Assembly (NCBI RefSeq): GCF_003726035.1
Contig: NZ_QICD01000002.1
Coordinates: 124,001 to 188,000, forward strand
From: Paraeggerthella hongkongensis
GTDB taxonomy: Bacteria > Actinomycetota > Coriobacteriia > Coriobacteriales > Eggerthellaceae
Direction: 5' to 3'
DNA length: 64,000 nt
In this document: piece after piece, positions 1 through 9,734 of the stretch
How positions within the stretch are numbered: the first letter of the stretch is position 1
Layout of the letters: the number at the start of each line of letters is the position of its first letter
Translations under genes and position numbers: made by a program
The notes under the pieces: model-generated
Told to the model about the DNA's origin: nothing
Databases searched by the model: none
Seen by the model: the letters and a program-made list of their open reading frames with translations, nothing else

Positions 1-312
1 CCAGACTCGCGCGCCAAGGACGAGCATCCGCGACCAGGCGAAACGAGCGCGCATATCGATGGCCGGGCGCCCGGCCATCTTCAAAACGCAACATTCGGGG
101 AAGAATCGGGCATTCAGCAGGGCAACCCGCGCGCCGAGGCCGCAGGAACCCCTGCGATCGCAAGAATGCAGGCCGGCCCCGCATCGCTTCGCTGATGCGG
201 GGCCGCAACGACGCCGGAGCCGGGCGATCGCCCGGCTCCGGCTCTGCGAACAAGCGGTCCCTGCGAACCCGCGTCGTTTCGGGGCGCAGCCCCGAAACGA
301 TCCTACAGCGTC
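1..312. other. Non-coding region with three GC-rich inverted repeats
   Basis: I find no convincing gene here; the open frames are arginine/proline-rich and look like GC-driven shadows. Three perfect inverted repeats follow each other. One pairs 175-185 with 194-204 around an 8-nt loop. A 30-bp palindrome occupies 213-242. A third pairs 276-285 with 289-298 around a 3-nt loop. They lie just downstream of pyrC, which runs toward them on the minus strand, so at least the nearest may end the pyr transcript. Confidence 0.6.
276..298 (-). terminator. Hairpin downstream of pyrC
   Basis: A perfect 10-bp stem (276-285 with 289-298, loop GCA) begins 14 bp beyond the pyrC stop on the minus strand. No clear U-tract follows, so intrinsic termination is only plausible. 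Confidence 0.4.
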
Positions 313-1605
313 CTATTCGACGATCGCGCCGTCTTCGAGCGTCGCGTAACCGCCCACATAGACGTCGGTGGCGCGGCCCTTCAGCTCGGCGCCGATGAAG
401 CCGGAGTTCTTCGCCTTCGAAACGAAGCCGTCGGCCTCCACCGTCCAAGCGGCCTCGGGATCGATCACCGTGAGGTCGGCCGTGCTGCCCGCCTCGATCT
501 TGACCGGCTCCACGCGCAGGATGGCGCGCGGGTTGACGGCCATGACCTCGACCAGCTTCGCGTAATCCATCGCGCCGGTTGCCACCAGGTTCGTGATCAT
601 GAGCGAAAGCGAGGTTTCCAAGCCGGTCATGCCGAACATGGCGATCTCGAACTCGCAGTCCTTCTCCCATGCGGCATGCGGCGCATGGTCGGTCACGATG
701 GCGTCGATGGAGCCGTCCTTCACGCCCTCGATGAGCGCGGCGGCGTCCTCGGCCGTGCGCAGCGGCGGATTCACCTTGAGGAAGGTGTTGTAGTCGTCGC
801 CGATGGCGTCCTCGGTCAGGAACAAGTGGTGCGGCGTGACCTCGCAGGTCACCGGCAGTCCCTCGGCCTTCGCAGCACGCACCAGGTCGAGGCCGCGAGC
901 CGTGGAAATGTGCTGGATGTGCAGCGGGCAGCCCGTCAGGCGGCACAAAGCGATGTCGCGGGCGATCTGCAGTTCCTCGCCTTCCGCCGGCCAGCCCAGC
1001 ATGCCCAGGCGCGTGGACGCGACGCCCTCGTTCACCTGGCCGTCGCCCACCAGGCCCTCGTCCTGGCAATGGCTCATGATGACCTTGTCGAACATCGCGC
1101 CGTAGTCCATGACGCGGCGCATCATGCCCGCATCCTGCACCCCGCGGCCGTCGTCGGTGAAGGCCACCGCACCGTGGGCCACCATGTCGCCCATTTCGGA
1201 AAGCGTCTCGCCCTTGAGCCCTTGGCTGCACGCGCCCGACACGTGCACGCGGCACTTGCCCACGGCTGCAGCGCGCGACTTGACGTACTCGACGCCCAGC
1301 GCGTTGTCGATGATGGGCTTGGTGTTGGGCATGCAGCACACCGCCGTGAAGCCACCGTGAGCCGCCGCGCGCGTTCCGGAAGCGATGTCTTCCTTCTGCT
1401 CGAAGCCGGGCTCGCGCAGATGCACGTGCATGTCCACCAAGCCCGGAACCACGATCTTGCCGGAAAGGTCGCGCTCGACGCCCTTCTCCATGGTCAGGCT
1501 CTGGCCCACCTCGACGATCTTGCCGTCGCGAACCAGGATGTCGGCCGTCTCGTCCAGACCCACCTGCGGGTCGATCACACGGGCGTTCTTAAGCAGCAAA
1601 GCCAT
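313..1605 (-). CDS. pyrC: Dihydroorotase PyrC
   Basis: Dihydroorotase of de novo pyrimidine synthesis, a zinc amidohydrolase that cyclises carbamoyl-aspartate to dihydroorotate in the cytoplasm. The 430-aa product has the N-terminal metal motif DMHVHLREP (about residues 58-66) and the C-terminal DHAPHA motif (about 306-311), with the length of class I bacterial dihydroorotases. The ATG at 1605 is chosen because GGAGGGAGCGAAG precedes it and the protein then begins MALLLKNARVIDP, as in the family; the frame stays open further upstream but only as pyrB shadow. It overlaps the 3' end of pyrB by 17 bp, so the two are probably translationally coupled in a pyrR-pyrB-pyrC operon. Confidence 0.96.
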   Translation of the reverse strand: MALLLKNARVIDPQVGLDETADILVRDGKIVEVGQSLTMEKGVERDLSGKIVVPGLVDMHVHLREPGFEQKEDIASGTRAAAHGGFTAVCCMPNTKPIIDNALGVEYVKSRAAAVGKCRVHVSGACSQGLKGETLSEMGDMVAHGAVAFTDDGRGVQDAGMMRRVMDYGAMFDKVIMSHCQDEGLVGDGQVNEGVASTRLGMLGWPAEGEELQIARDIALCRLTGCPLHIQHISTARGLDLVRAAKAEGLPVTCEVTPHHLFLTEDAIGDDYNTFLKVNPPLRTAEDAAALIEGVKDGSIDAIVTDHAPHAAWEKDCEFEIAMFGMTGLETSLSLMITNLVATGAMDYAKLVEVMAVNPRAILRVEPVKIEAGSTADLTVIDPEAAWTVEADGFVSKAKNSGFIGAELKGRATDVYVGGYATLEDGAIVE

Positions 1606-2533
1606 CTTCGCTCCCTCCGAGAAGAAGATACATTTCAGCCATACGAGTGAGTATTCCGGCGTAGACCTGGTCGAGGATGACCGAGCGGTTCGGATGGTCG
1701 GCCATGTAGCTGTCCAGTTCGACGCCGCGGTTGATGGGGCCGGGGTGGCAGATGAGCGCATCGGGCTTCATCAGGTGCTCGCGCTCGCGGGTCAGACCGA
1801 ACAGCTGGTTGTACTCGCGCAGGCTGGGATACGGCGCGCCTTCCAGGCGCTCGCGCTGGATGCGCAGCATGTACACCACGTCCAGGGTGGGCAGCGCCTC
1901 GTCGAGGTTCGTGGTCACGTGGTCGGCGCCCAGAACATCGGGGCGGGCCGGCATGAGCGTGCGCGGCGCCACCACGGTCACCTCGCAGCCCATGATCTTG
2001 AGCGCGGGAATCAGGCTTCCGCACACGCGGGAATGGCCGATGTCGCCCACGATGCCCACCTTGAGGCCGTTCAGGTCGCCCTTCTTCTCCCAGATGGAGT
2101 ACAGGTCCAGAAGCGCCTGAGTGGGATGCTGGTGCTTGCCGTCGCCGGCGTCGATGACGTGGGCGCCGGACACGTCGGCGATCTTGCGGGGCACGCCGGC
2201 GTGCTTGTCGCGCACGATGATCATGTCGATCTTGTAGGCGCACAGCGTTTCCACCGTGTCCACCAGGCTCTCGCCCTTCACGAGCGACGTCGAGCTGCCG
2301 CCGAAGTTCAAGCTGTTGGCGGAAAGGCGCTTCTCGGCGATCTCGAACGAGGAGCGCGTGCGCGTGGACGGCTCGTTGAACATGTTGACCACGGTCACGC
2401 CCTTGAGCGTGGGCACCTGCTTGATGCGGCGCTCGTTGACCTCTTTGAAACGGACCGCCGTTTCCAGAACGGTCATGATATCGTCAGCGGAATACTCCGT
2501 AATATCGATCAGATGCTTATGGTTGAAGCCCAT
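1589..2533 (-). CDS. pyrB: Aspartate carbamoyltransferase catalytic subunit
   Basis: Condenses carbamoyl phosphate with aspartate, the first committed pyrimidine step. The 314-aa protein shows the carbamoyl-phosphate-binding STRTRSS motif (residues 56-62), HPTQ (136-139) and a C-terminal GPINRGVE segment, and is full length for the family. It sits between pyrR (stop only 2 bp upstream of this ATG) and pyrC (17-bp overlap). No regulatory subunit PyrI is seen here, as expected for Gram-positive-type operons. Expression is probably controlled with pyrR through the leader at about 3242-3270. Confidence 0.96.
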   Translation of the reverse strand: MGFNHKHLIDITEYSADDIMTVLETAVRFKEVNERRIKQVPTLKGVTVVNMFNEPSTRTRSSFEIAEKRLSANSLNFGGSSTSLVKGESLVDTVETLCAYKIDMIIVRDKHAGVPRKIADVSGAHVIDAGDGKHQHPTQALLDLYSIWEKKGDLNGLKVGIVGDIGHSRVCGSLIPALKIMGCEVTVVAPRTLMPARPDVLGADHVTTNLDEALPTLDVVYMLRIQRERLEGAPYPSLREYNQLFGLTREREHLMKPDALICHPGPINRGVELDSYMADHPNRSVILDQVYAGILTRMAEMYLLLGGSEDGFAA

Positions 2534-2535
2534 CT

Positions 2536-3303
<768 letters not shown>

Positions 3304-3450
3304 CTAAGTTGTTACCTTGTCGGTCTCTCTGTACCGCTTTTAAAGGACTGGTGGAAGTATATGCGGTTTTCCGCGATTTGGTAACCCCTTTATTCAAGAT
3401 TTACGGGGAATGTATGCAAAACCAGCTCAAAAGCCTCGCTGAACTGCATG

Positions 3451-3586
3451 GCGAACGGTGCGCGCTCAGCCGAAAAGATGCCGCACGCGCACCGTTTCGC
3501 ATCTTGACCGTACGGGGAAATAGGAGTAGACCGTCATCACCTCGAACTGAGGGGTTTCGCCGCCTCGAGCGCAACGTCCCGAGGCG
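3451..3586 (+). promoter_or_regulatory. Structured 5' leader of the KimA-type transporter (possible riboswitch)
   Basis: The roughly 280 nt before the transporter have strong RNA structure. An 11-bp perfect stem pairs 3454-3464 with 3486-3496. Its loop contains AAGATGC (3475-3481), complementary to GCATCTT immediately 3' of the stem (3499-3505), giving pseudoknot or switch geometry. A further hairpin pairs 3561-3567 with 3580-3586, just before the Shine-Dalgarno sequence at 3594. KimA genes of Firmicutes are controlled by c-di-AMP (ydaO-type) riboswitches, but I could not match the conserved ydaO core here, so the class is open. Confidence 0.5.
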
Positions 3587-3605
3587 AACCGGTAGGAGGG
3601 TCAAG

Positions 3606-5489
3606 TTGAACGCGAACGCGTTGAAGTATCGGCTCATCGGCAAGCCGCTCAAAAGCTCGGAGATCGAGTCGCAGAAATACGGCGTGGTATGGGGCCTGCC
3701 GGTCCTTTCGAGCGACGCGATCTCGTCGGTCGCCTACGCCTGCGAGGAAATCCTCCTGGTCTTGGTTCCCGTGCTCGCCCTGGCAAGCTACACGCCCATG
3801 CTCGGCGTGGCCGGAGCCATCATCGCGCTCCTGTTCATGCTGGTGCTGTGCTACCGCCAGGTCATCGACGCCTATCCTCAAGGCGGCGGCGCCTACAGCG
3901 TGGCGCGCGAGAACCTGGGGCGCGTCCCGTCGCTCGTGGCGGCTTCGGGCCTCATCCTGGGCTACGTGCTCACCATCGCCGTGAGCTCGTGCTCGGGCGC
4001 GGCGGCCGTCACGTCGGCCCTGCCCGCGGCAACCCCTTTCAAAGTCCCCCTGATCGTGGCGTTCGTCGTGCTCATGACGATCGGGAACCTGCACGGCCTG
4101 CGCGAGTCGTCGAAGATGTTCGGGCTGCCCACCTATTTCTTCATTGCATCGGTCCTGGTCATGATCGTGACCGGCGTGGTCAAGTCGGCCCTCGGCCTGA
4201 CCACGCCGGTTCAGCAGGCGGCGGCCCTCTCCCAGACAACGGGCGACCTCACGCTGTTCCTCGTGTTGAGAGCGTTCTCTTCGGGATGCTCCGCGCTCAC
4301 CGGCGTCGAGGCCATCAGCAACAGCGTGCCGAACTTCGCGGCTCCGGCGCGCCAGCACGCCAAGGCGACCTTGAACCTGCTGGGAATCGTGGTGCTGGTC
4401 ATCTTCGGCGGCGTGTGCCTGCTCGCGATGCTCTGCCAGGTCACGCCGTCTTCCGAGATGACCGTGGTGGCGCAGATCGCCACCAGCGTGTTCGGGGCGG
4501 ACAGCATCATGTTCTACGTGATCCAAGCGGCCACGGCGCTCATCCTGCTTCTAGCCGCCAACACCGCCTACAACGGCCTGCCGCAGCTCATGTCCCTGCT
4601 CTCCCTCGACGGATTCCTTCCGAAGCGCTTCGCCGACAAGGGATCGCGGCTCGTGTACACGCACGGCATCCTGTTCGCCTCGGCGTTCGCCATCGTTTTG
4701 GTGCTGGCGTTCTCCGGGGACACGCACATGCTCATCCCGCTGTACGCGGCCGGCGTGTTCCTGTCGTTCACCATCGCCCAAGGCGGCATGGTCGTCCATT
4801 GGCGGCGCAACCGCACGGGTCCCTGGCTTCGTCGCGCCAGCATCAACGGCTTCGGAGCGATTGTCACAGCAGGCGTGTTCGTCGTCATCATCACCACGAA
4901 CTTCTTCGCCGGGGCATGGATCTCGCTGGTGGCCATCGGCTGCATCGTCGCCGTCATGTCCGTCATCAACAGGCACTACCGCGACGTCAAGCAAAGCCTG
5001 GCCATCCACGACGACGAGAAGGCCCGTGCGCTTTTACAGGTGGACATACCCCGCACCCACGTGGTCGTGCCCGCCTACTCCGTCAACCGGCCGTTCATCA
5101 AAACGCTCAACTACGCGCGAAGCCTGAGCAACGACATCGAGGTGTACCACGTGAAAGTCAGCGCGGCCGCCACGCGACGATTCAAGGCCGACTATCAAAG
5201 GCTGGGGGTCGATGCGCCGCTCGTCATCGAGAAAGCCCCCTACCGCAACGTTCAGGAAGTCCTCATCAACCACATCGATGCACGGCTTGCGCTCCTGGAA
5301 AAGCACGAGACGCTCACCATCGTCATGCCCCAGCTGGTGACGAAACCATGGCAGATGCCGCTGCACAATCAGACCACGTTGCTTCTGGAGTCCGAGCTGA
5401 TAGAGCGCCGCGACGTGGCGCTGATCACGATACCGTACCTGATATACTGCCCGCCCACGTCAGAGAGCTGCCGCATCGACCTGCAATGA
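3606..5489 (+). CDS. kimA: KimA-type potassium transporter (APC superfamily)
   Basis: Likely high-affinity K+ uptake permease of the inner membrane. The 627-aa protein begins with RLIGKPLKSSEIESQK and has SSDAISSVAYACEEILL and SYRQ-like/YPQGGGAYSVA segments that closely match Bacillus KimA (YdaO), a 12-TM APC-fold transporter with a C-terminal cytosolic domain. The last 150 or so residues (from about HVVVPAYSVNRPF) form that soluble domain. I chose the TTG at 3606 because AGGAGGG lies 5 nt upstream and the family N-terminus begins there; earlier ATGs fall in the structured leader. It transcribes divergently from pyrR and overlaps the convergent glycosyltransferase gene by 30 bp. Substrate assignment rests on family resemblance. 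Confidence 0.85.
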   Translation: MNANALKYRLIGKPLKSSEIESQKYGVVWGLPVLSSDAISSVAYACEEILLVLVPVLALASYTPMLGVAGAIIALLFMLVLCYRQVIDAYPQGGGAYSVARENLGRVPSLVAASGLILGYVLTIAVSSCSGAAAVTSALPAATPFKVPLIVAFVVLMTIGNLHGLRESSKMFGLPTYFFIASVLVMIVTGVVKSALGLTTPVQQAAALSQTTGDLTLFLVLRAFSSGCSALTGVEAISNSVPNFAAPARQHAKATLNLLGIVVLVIFGGVCLLAMLCQVTPSSEMTVVAQIATSVFGADSIMFYVIQAATALILLLAANTAYNGLPQLMSLLSLDGFLPKRFADKGSRLVYTHGILFASAFAIVLVLAFSGDTHMLIPLYAAGVFLSFTIAQGGMVVHWRRNRTGPWLRRASINGFGAIVTAGVFVVIITTNFFAGAWISLVAIGCIVAVMSVINRHYRDVKQSLAIHDDEKARALLQVDIPRTHVVVPAYSVNRPFIKTLNYARSLSNDIEVYHVKVSAAATRRFKADYQRLGVDAPLVIEKAPYRNVQEVLINHIDARLALLEKHETLTIVMPQLVTKPWQMPLHNQTTLLLESELIERRDVALITIPYLIYCPPTSESCRIDLQ

Positions 5490-6704
5490 CGTCGCGGCGG
5501 CAAGCTCCAACATGCGCGCTCCGAGCGCATTCCACGAAAGGCGCGCCATGTCGACGGGAGCGTCCTCGCAGCGCGCGGGCTGCAGCGCTTCCTGCGCGCT
5601 GCGCTCGATGGCGCGAGCCAGCCGTTGCTCGAACGCGGGAAGGTCCTCCTGCGCCGGCTCGTCGACCCCGACCATGCGCGGAGGATCCACGTACGTCACG
5701 GGCGCGCCGGGCACCGATTCGTCCAGCCATGCGCGCACGCCGGGCAGGTCGGTAACCACCACCCGGCACCCGCAGGCAAGCGCCTCGACCACCACGAGCG
5801 GCAAGCCCTCGTAAAACGACGGGAGCACGAACAGATGAGCCGCCTGGTAGGTGCGCACCAGCTCGTCCTGGTCCACTTTGCCCGCAAACTCCACGGAAAA
5901 GCCGCTGCCTTCGGCGAGCGAGCGCATGCGCGCAAGCTCATCTTCCGTCGAATGGCCTCCCACCAGGCGCAATGCGAGTCGATCCTTCGGAAGGGACATC
6001 AGATCCAAGCACCGAAGCAAGCTCTCCACGCCCTTCTTCCGGCTGATCTTGCCCACGTAGGCGATCTGGATGCGGCCCGCCGCGCGAGGGTTCGGCCCTT
6101 CGCGAAACACCGTGCAATCGTAGCCCGTCCCCACCACCCGGATACGCTCCGAGGAAATCCCGTACACGTCTTCGATCTCGCGCTTCTGCGCTTCGTGCAG
6201 CGAGAACACCAGGTCGAGCGCGCGCACGGCCGACACGATGCGATCGCGTTTCAAACCGTGGCTTCGCATCTGGCGCAGATCGGTGGAATGACACACCGCA
6301 GTCACCGGACAAGCCAAGCCCGCCCCCGCCGCGACTGCGGTCACCAGGTACAAATGGTGGCATATGACCAGATCGGGCTTGAACGTACGCGTCACGTCCG
6401 CGATGGCCGCCGAGAACGCGGCCTCGAAGCGCGCCACCATGTCCGGCGTCATGTCGCGGTAGCGCGTGGAGACGTAGGGCATCTGATCGCTCATGCCGCA
6501 CACGGGAAACGGCAGATCGTGCGTGCGATAGCGCACCGGATGGAACAGGACGCCCTCGGCGAGCACGGGAGCGTCGTCCGCATCGACGCCCGCGATCACC
6601 GCGACATCATGTCCGGCGGCGCGAAACGCGCGCACGATTTCAGCCAGGTAGACGCCGCTGCCCGTGCTGTCCGGCTTCTGCGCGCTGATCGTCAGTATGT
6701 TCAT
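5460..6704 (-). CDS. Family 4-like glycosyltransferase
   Basis: Cytoplasmic nucleotide-sugar-dependent glycosyltransferase of the GT-B fold, 414 aa. The N-terminal half starts MNILTISAQKPDSTGSGVYL, typical of GT4 enzymes with a donor/acceptor loop. The C-terminal half has IAYVGKISRKKGVESLL and the E-x7-E type donor motif FYEGLPLVVVEALACG. The ATG at 6704 follows AAGGAGGAGCCTCC. It ends convergently inside the last 30 bp of kimA. It stands alone, so neither sugar nor acceptor can be named. Confidence 0.85.
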   Translation of the reverse strand: MNILTISAQKPDSTGSGVYLAEIVRAFRAAGHDVAVIAGVDADDAPVLAEGVLFHPVRYRTHDLPFPVCGMSDQMPYVSTRYRDMTPDMVARFEAAFSAAIADVTRTFKPDLVICHHLYLVTAVAAGAGLACPVTAVCHSTDLRQMRSHGLKRDRIVSAVRALDLVFSLHEAQKREIEDVYGISSERIRVVGTGYDCTVFREGPNPRAAGRIQIAYVGKISRKKGVESLLRCLDLMSLPKDRLALRLVGGHSTEDELARMRSLAEGSGFSVEFAGKVDQDELVRTYQAAHLFVLPSFYEGLPLVVVEALACGCRVVVTDLPGVRAWLDESVPGAPVTYVDPPRMVGVDEPAQEDLPAFEQRLARAIERSAQEALQPARCEDAPVDMARLSWNALGARMLELAAATSLQVDAAAL

Positions 6705-7221
6705 GGAGGCTCCTCCTTGTCGTCGGCCACCCATGATACTACGAGGCTCCACGCCGAAGGAAGGCATCCGGGCAGGCGGCGCCCGAACGCAACCGCCGCA
6801 ACACCGCCGAAGCTGGCGAACAAGGCGCGCCCGACGAAGTCCGGCGATATTCCAAGAGCGAGCAGCACCGTCGCGTTCTGCCAAAACGGACGAGTTTTGA
6901 GGCGATTTTTCGCTCTTGAAGGAACTACCAGCCGAAGGCGTTTTACATCGCACCAGTTCACGAGCTTACAAACACCTATTATCCTGATCCGAGGACCAGC
7001 AAAACTCGCCCTTTTTGACAGATTGGCCGGAACCGAGGCGGAACCGAGCTTGAAAGGCTCCCTCGACGCGCGACGCGCGGCGCGCACGGCAAGGGGCATC
7101 CCCGTCAGCCCGAAGCCGACGCTCGCCCATCGAGCGCGCCCGCCGACGTCCGAAGCCCATGCTATACTCGATCGAAACGCGCCGCCCGACGCGGCGGCCG
7201 ATGAGCAGAAAGCGACGCATC
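6705..7221. other. Intergenic region between glycosyltransferase and selD
   Basis: No supported gene lies here. A minus-strand frame at 6701-7099 is open for 132 codons but covers the glycosyltransferase Shine-Dalgarno region and resembles no family. The stretch has an inverted repeat CAAAAC/GTTTTG (6882-6887, 6894-6899). TATACT at 7163-7168 fits a -10 element for selD; no good -35 lies at 17 bp. A GC-rich 6-bp hairpin (CGCCGC/GCGGCG) follows near 7181-7196. Confidence 0.5.
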
Positions 7222-8277
7222 ATGAGCGAAACCGAGCGCATACGCTTAACCCGCCTGACCGAAAAAGGCGGTTGAGCAGCGAAATGGGGTCCGGTTGACC
7301 TCGAAGCCATATTGAAGGACATCGCGCCGCCGCCCGACGCCGATCTGCTGCTGGGATTCGACACGTCCGACGATGCCGCCGTGTACCGTCTCGACGACGA
7401 AACGGCCGCCGTGCTCACGCTGGATTTCTTCACGCCCGTCGTGGACGACCCTTACGAATTCGGAGCGATCGCTGCGGCGAACGCGCTCTCGGACGTGTTC
7501 GCTATGGGTGGCAAGCCCTTGACGGCGCTCAACATCCTCGCATTTCCCTGCAGCTTAGGCACCGACGTGGTGGGCGACGTGCTGCGAGGAGGCGCCGACA
7601 AGGTGCGCGAAGCGGGGGCGTTCGTAGTGGGCGGCCATTCGATCGAGGACGACGAGCCCAAGTACGGCCTCTCGGTCTTCGGCACCGTGCATCCCGACCG
7701 CATCGTCCGCAACGGCGGAGCGCTTCCGGGCGACGCGCTGTTCTACACCAAAACGCTGGGATCGGGCATCATGAACGCGGGCTATCGCGCCGGACTGATC
7801 GATGAAGCGGGCATGCGGCCCGTCATCGACTCCATGATGGAACTCAATAAGACCGCCGCGGACGCCATGATCCAAGCGAACGTCCACGCCGCCACCGACG
7901 TGACCGGCTTCGGATTGGCGGGGCATCTGCACGAAATGCTCCAGGCGAGCGGCGTTTCCGCCCTCCTAGATTGGAACGCGCTGCCCCTGTTCGACGGCGT
8001 GTACCAACTGTCTTGCGACTACTGCCGACCCGGAAAGAGCTTCGGGATCATCGAATGGGCCAGCTCATACGTGTCTTCAGAGGACCTGGACGAGGAGGAG
8101 TTCGACAACCGCATGGGCGTTCTGTGCGACCCGCAAACCTCGGGCGGCCTGCTGGTGGCCGTCGACCCAGACGAAGCCCACGCGTTCTCGGAAGCGTTCA
8201 AGCAAAGGGCGGGACGCGCGCCCTCTCGCATCGGCTGGGTGGAAGCGGGCGAAGCAGGGCGTATCAGGATGGTTTGA
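7222..8277 (+). CDS. selD: Selenide, water dikinase SelD, selenoprotein (Sec18)
   Basis: Makes selenophosphate from selenide and ATP, the selenium donor for SelA. The frame is interrupted by an in-frame TGA at 7273-7275, codon 18, in the context EKGG-U-AAKWGPVDLEAIL. SelD proteins have Cys or Sec at this active-site position followed by a conserved Lys, so I read it as Sec. The full product is 351 aa, matching the roughly 347-aa family length; a track starting at the TTG at 7312 would lose the active site. Downstream motifs include DDAAVYR, FFTPVVDDPYEFG and a C-terminal TSGGLLVAV. An in-frame ATG at 7201 is an alternative start. SelA, SelB and tRNA-Sec are encoded 3-7 kb away. Confidence 0.93.
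7273..7302 (+). promoter_or_regulatory. Putative bSECIS element of selD
   Basis: UGA at 7273-7275 is followed 10 nt later by a 6-bp stem (7286-7291 with 7297-7302, one G-U pair) closing a 5-nt loop CGGUU. Position and G/U-bearing loop match bacterial SECIS hairpins recognised by the SelB C-terminal domain. Confidence 0.7.
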
Positions 8278-8318
8278 GCGCGCGCCGGACGACATCGATC
8301 CGAAGCCGCTCGGCGCCC

Positions 8319-8558
8319 TCAGTACAGATAGACTTCGTGCATGCTCTCGAAAGCCAAGCCGCGCTCCCGCAGCGCGGCTTCGAGCACGTCGCGCTCTGCT
8401 GCCGGAACGCACCAGGCAATGCCGCAACCAGCCGCTATCTCCGAAGGCACGGGAATGGCCCGACCGGGAATCCCGCCGCTGCGCGCCTGCGATTCCACGG
8501 CTAAAGCATCGCTCGAAGACGCGAACGTCGCAACCGCCTTCGGCGTCTTGCTCCTCAT
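8319..8558 (-). CDS. DUF3343 small protein, putative Se/S carrier-like
   Basis: A 79-aa protein resembling DUF3343: an N-terminal TFASSSDALAVESQ segment, then RAIPVPSEIAAGCGIAWCVP, with a conserved Cys in the GCGI motif (about residues 45-48). The family co-occurs with selenium genes and has been suggested to carry Se/S, but its biochemistry is not established. The ATG at 8558 overlaps the stop of the upstream desulfurase gene (ATGA) and follows GGAGGTCGAAGG, so the two are coupled. It is last in the FNT-yedF-desulfurase-DUF3343 operon and faces the end of selD. Confidence 0.8.
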   Translation of the reverse strand: MRSKTPKAVATFASSSDALAVESQARSGGIPGRAIPVPSEIAAGCGIAWCVPAAERDVLEAALRERGLAFESMHEVYLY

Positions 8559-9706
8559 CGACCTTCGACCTCCGACGCTATCTCGGCCACGGCGCGAACC
8601 GCCGCGTCCACGTCGGCCTCGGTGTTGAAGGAGCTGAAGCTGAACCGCACCGCACCCTGCTCGCGCGTACCCAACGCCTCGTGCATCAGCGGCGCGCAAT
8701 GGGCGCCGGCGCGCGTGCAGATGCCGAACTCGGCGTTCAGGATGTCGCCCACGACCGAAGAATCGCACGCTCCCACGTTGAGCGCAACGATCCCGCACCT
8801 GCCGGCATCGCCGCCTCCGCCGTACACCCGGACGCCCGCAACGGCGCGCACGCCGCGTTCGAACCGTCGGGCAAGCTGCGTCGCTTGAGCGGCAAGCGAC
8901 GCGACGCCCCGCTCCTCGATGTAGGCCAAGCCCGCCTCCAGCCCTGCGATTCCATGGGCGTTGAGCGTGCCCGCCTCCAAGCGGTCGGGCATCTCCGCAG
9001 GCTGGAATCTGTCGTAGCTGCGCGCGCCCGTGCCGCCAACCTTGAACGGACGGACCTCAACATGCGAGGCCACCGCCAGCCCGCCGGTACCCTGCGGGCC
9101 GTACAGGCTCTTGTGCCCGGTGAACGCCGCAACATCGATGCCGTCGCGTTCGATGTCGATGTCGAGCAAACCGGCCGTCTGGGCAACATCCGCCACCAGG
9201 AGGGCACCGTGATCGTGGCTGATGCGGGCTAGGCGGGCGATGTCGTAAACGTCCCCGGTCAGATTCGAGGCATGGGTCACCACGGCAAGCTTCGTGTCCG
9301 AGCGAAACGCGGCATCGAAAGCATCGTAATCGAGGGAGCCGTCCCGCCCCACGTCAACGACGGACAAGCTGCAATCGCATTCGTCCTGCATGCGGTACAG
9401 CGGGCGCAGCGCCGAATTGTGGGAGGCCGCCGTGGTAACCGCATGCGCGCCCGGCTCCAAAAGGCCGAGCACAGCCGCGTTGAGGGCCTCGGTAGCGTTG
9501 CAAGTGAAGGCGATCCGCGCTGGCCCCGCCGCGCCCAAGAGACGCGCAAGGCGCTCACGGGCGCGAAAAACCGCCAACCCGGCATCGAGCGAAGCTCCGT
9601 GCGCACCCCTGCCCGCACCGCCGAACCCGTCGATGGCGCGGGCGACCGCCTTCGCAACCTCGGACGGCTTGCGCGCGGTCGTAGCAGCGTTGTCCAGGTA
9701 GATCAT
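8555..9706 (-). CDS. Cysteine desulfurase / selenocysteine lyase-like aminotransferase class V
   Basis: PLP enzyme of the NifS/SufS fold, 383 aa. The PLP Lys is K199 in FTGHKSLYGPQGTGG, and a mobile-loop Cys is C337 in TRAGAHCAPLMHEALGT. The N-terminus MIYLDNAATTARKP is typical. The family removes S from cysteine or Se from selenocysteine as a persulfide/selenide. Its place between yedF and a DUF3343 gene, beside selD, suggests it feeds selenium toward SelD; the alternative is general Fe-S or thio-cofactor supply. No scaffold genes (IscU/SufU) are adjacent, which favours the selenium role. Confidence 0.87.
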   Translation of the reverse strand: MIYLDNAATTARKPSEVAKAVARAIDGFGGAGRGAHGASLDAGLAVFRARERLARLLGAAGPARIAFTCNATEALNAAVLGLLEPGAHAVTTAASHNSALRPLYRMQDECDCSLSVVDVGRDGSLDYDAFDAAFRSDTKLAVVTHASNLTGDVYDIARLARISHDHGALLVADVAQTAGLLDIDIERDGIDVAAFTGHKSLYGPQGTGGLAVASHVEVRPFKVGGTGARSYDRFQPAEMPDRLEAGTLNAHGIAGLEAGLAYIEERGVASLAAQATQLARRFERGVRAVAGVRVYGGGGDAGRCGIVALNVGACDSSVVGDILNAEFGICTRAGAHCAPLMHEALGTREQGAVRFSFSSFNTEADVDAAVRAVAEIASEVEGR

Positions 9707-9734
9707 GGCGCGCTTCCTTCCTTGCGGCAGCCGA

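Noticed and set aside
3440-3600. ydaO (c-di-AMP) riboswitch upstream of kimA as a firm call
   Set aside because: I could not align the conserved ydaO core to this leader, so I report only a structured leader with possible riboswitch function.
6701-7099. 132-codon minus-strand frame upstream of the glycosyltransferase
   Set aside because: No family resemblance or Shine-Dalgarno, and it overlaps the start region of a real gene; the intergenic region explains it better.
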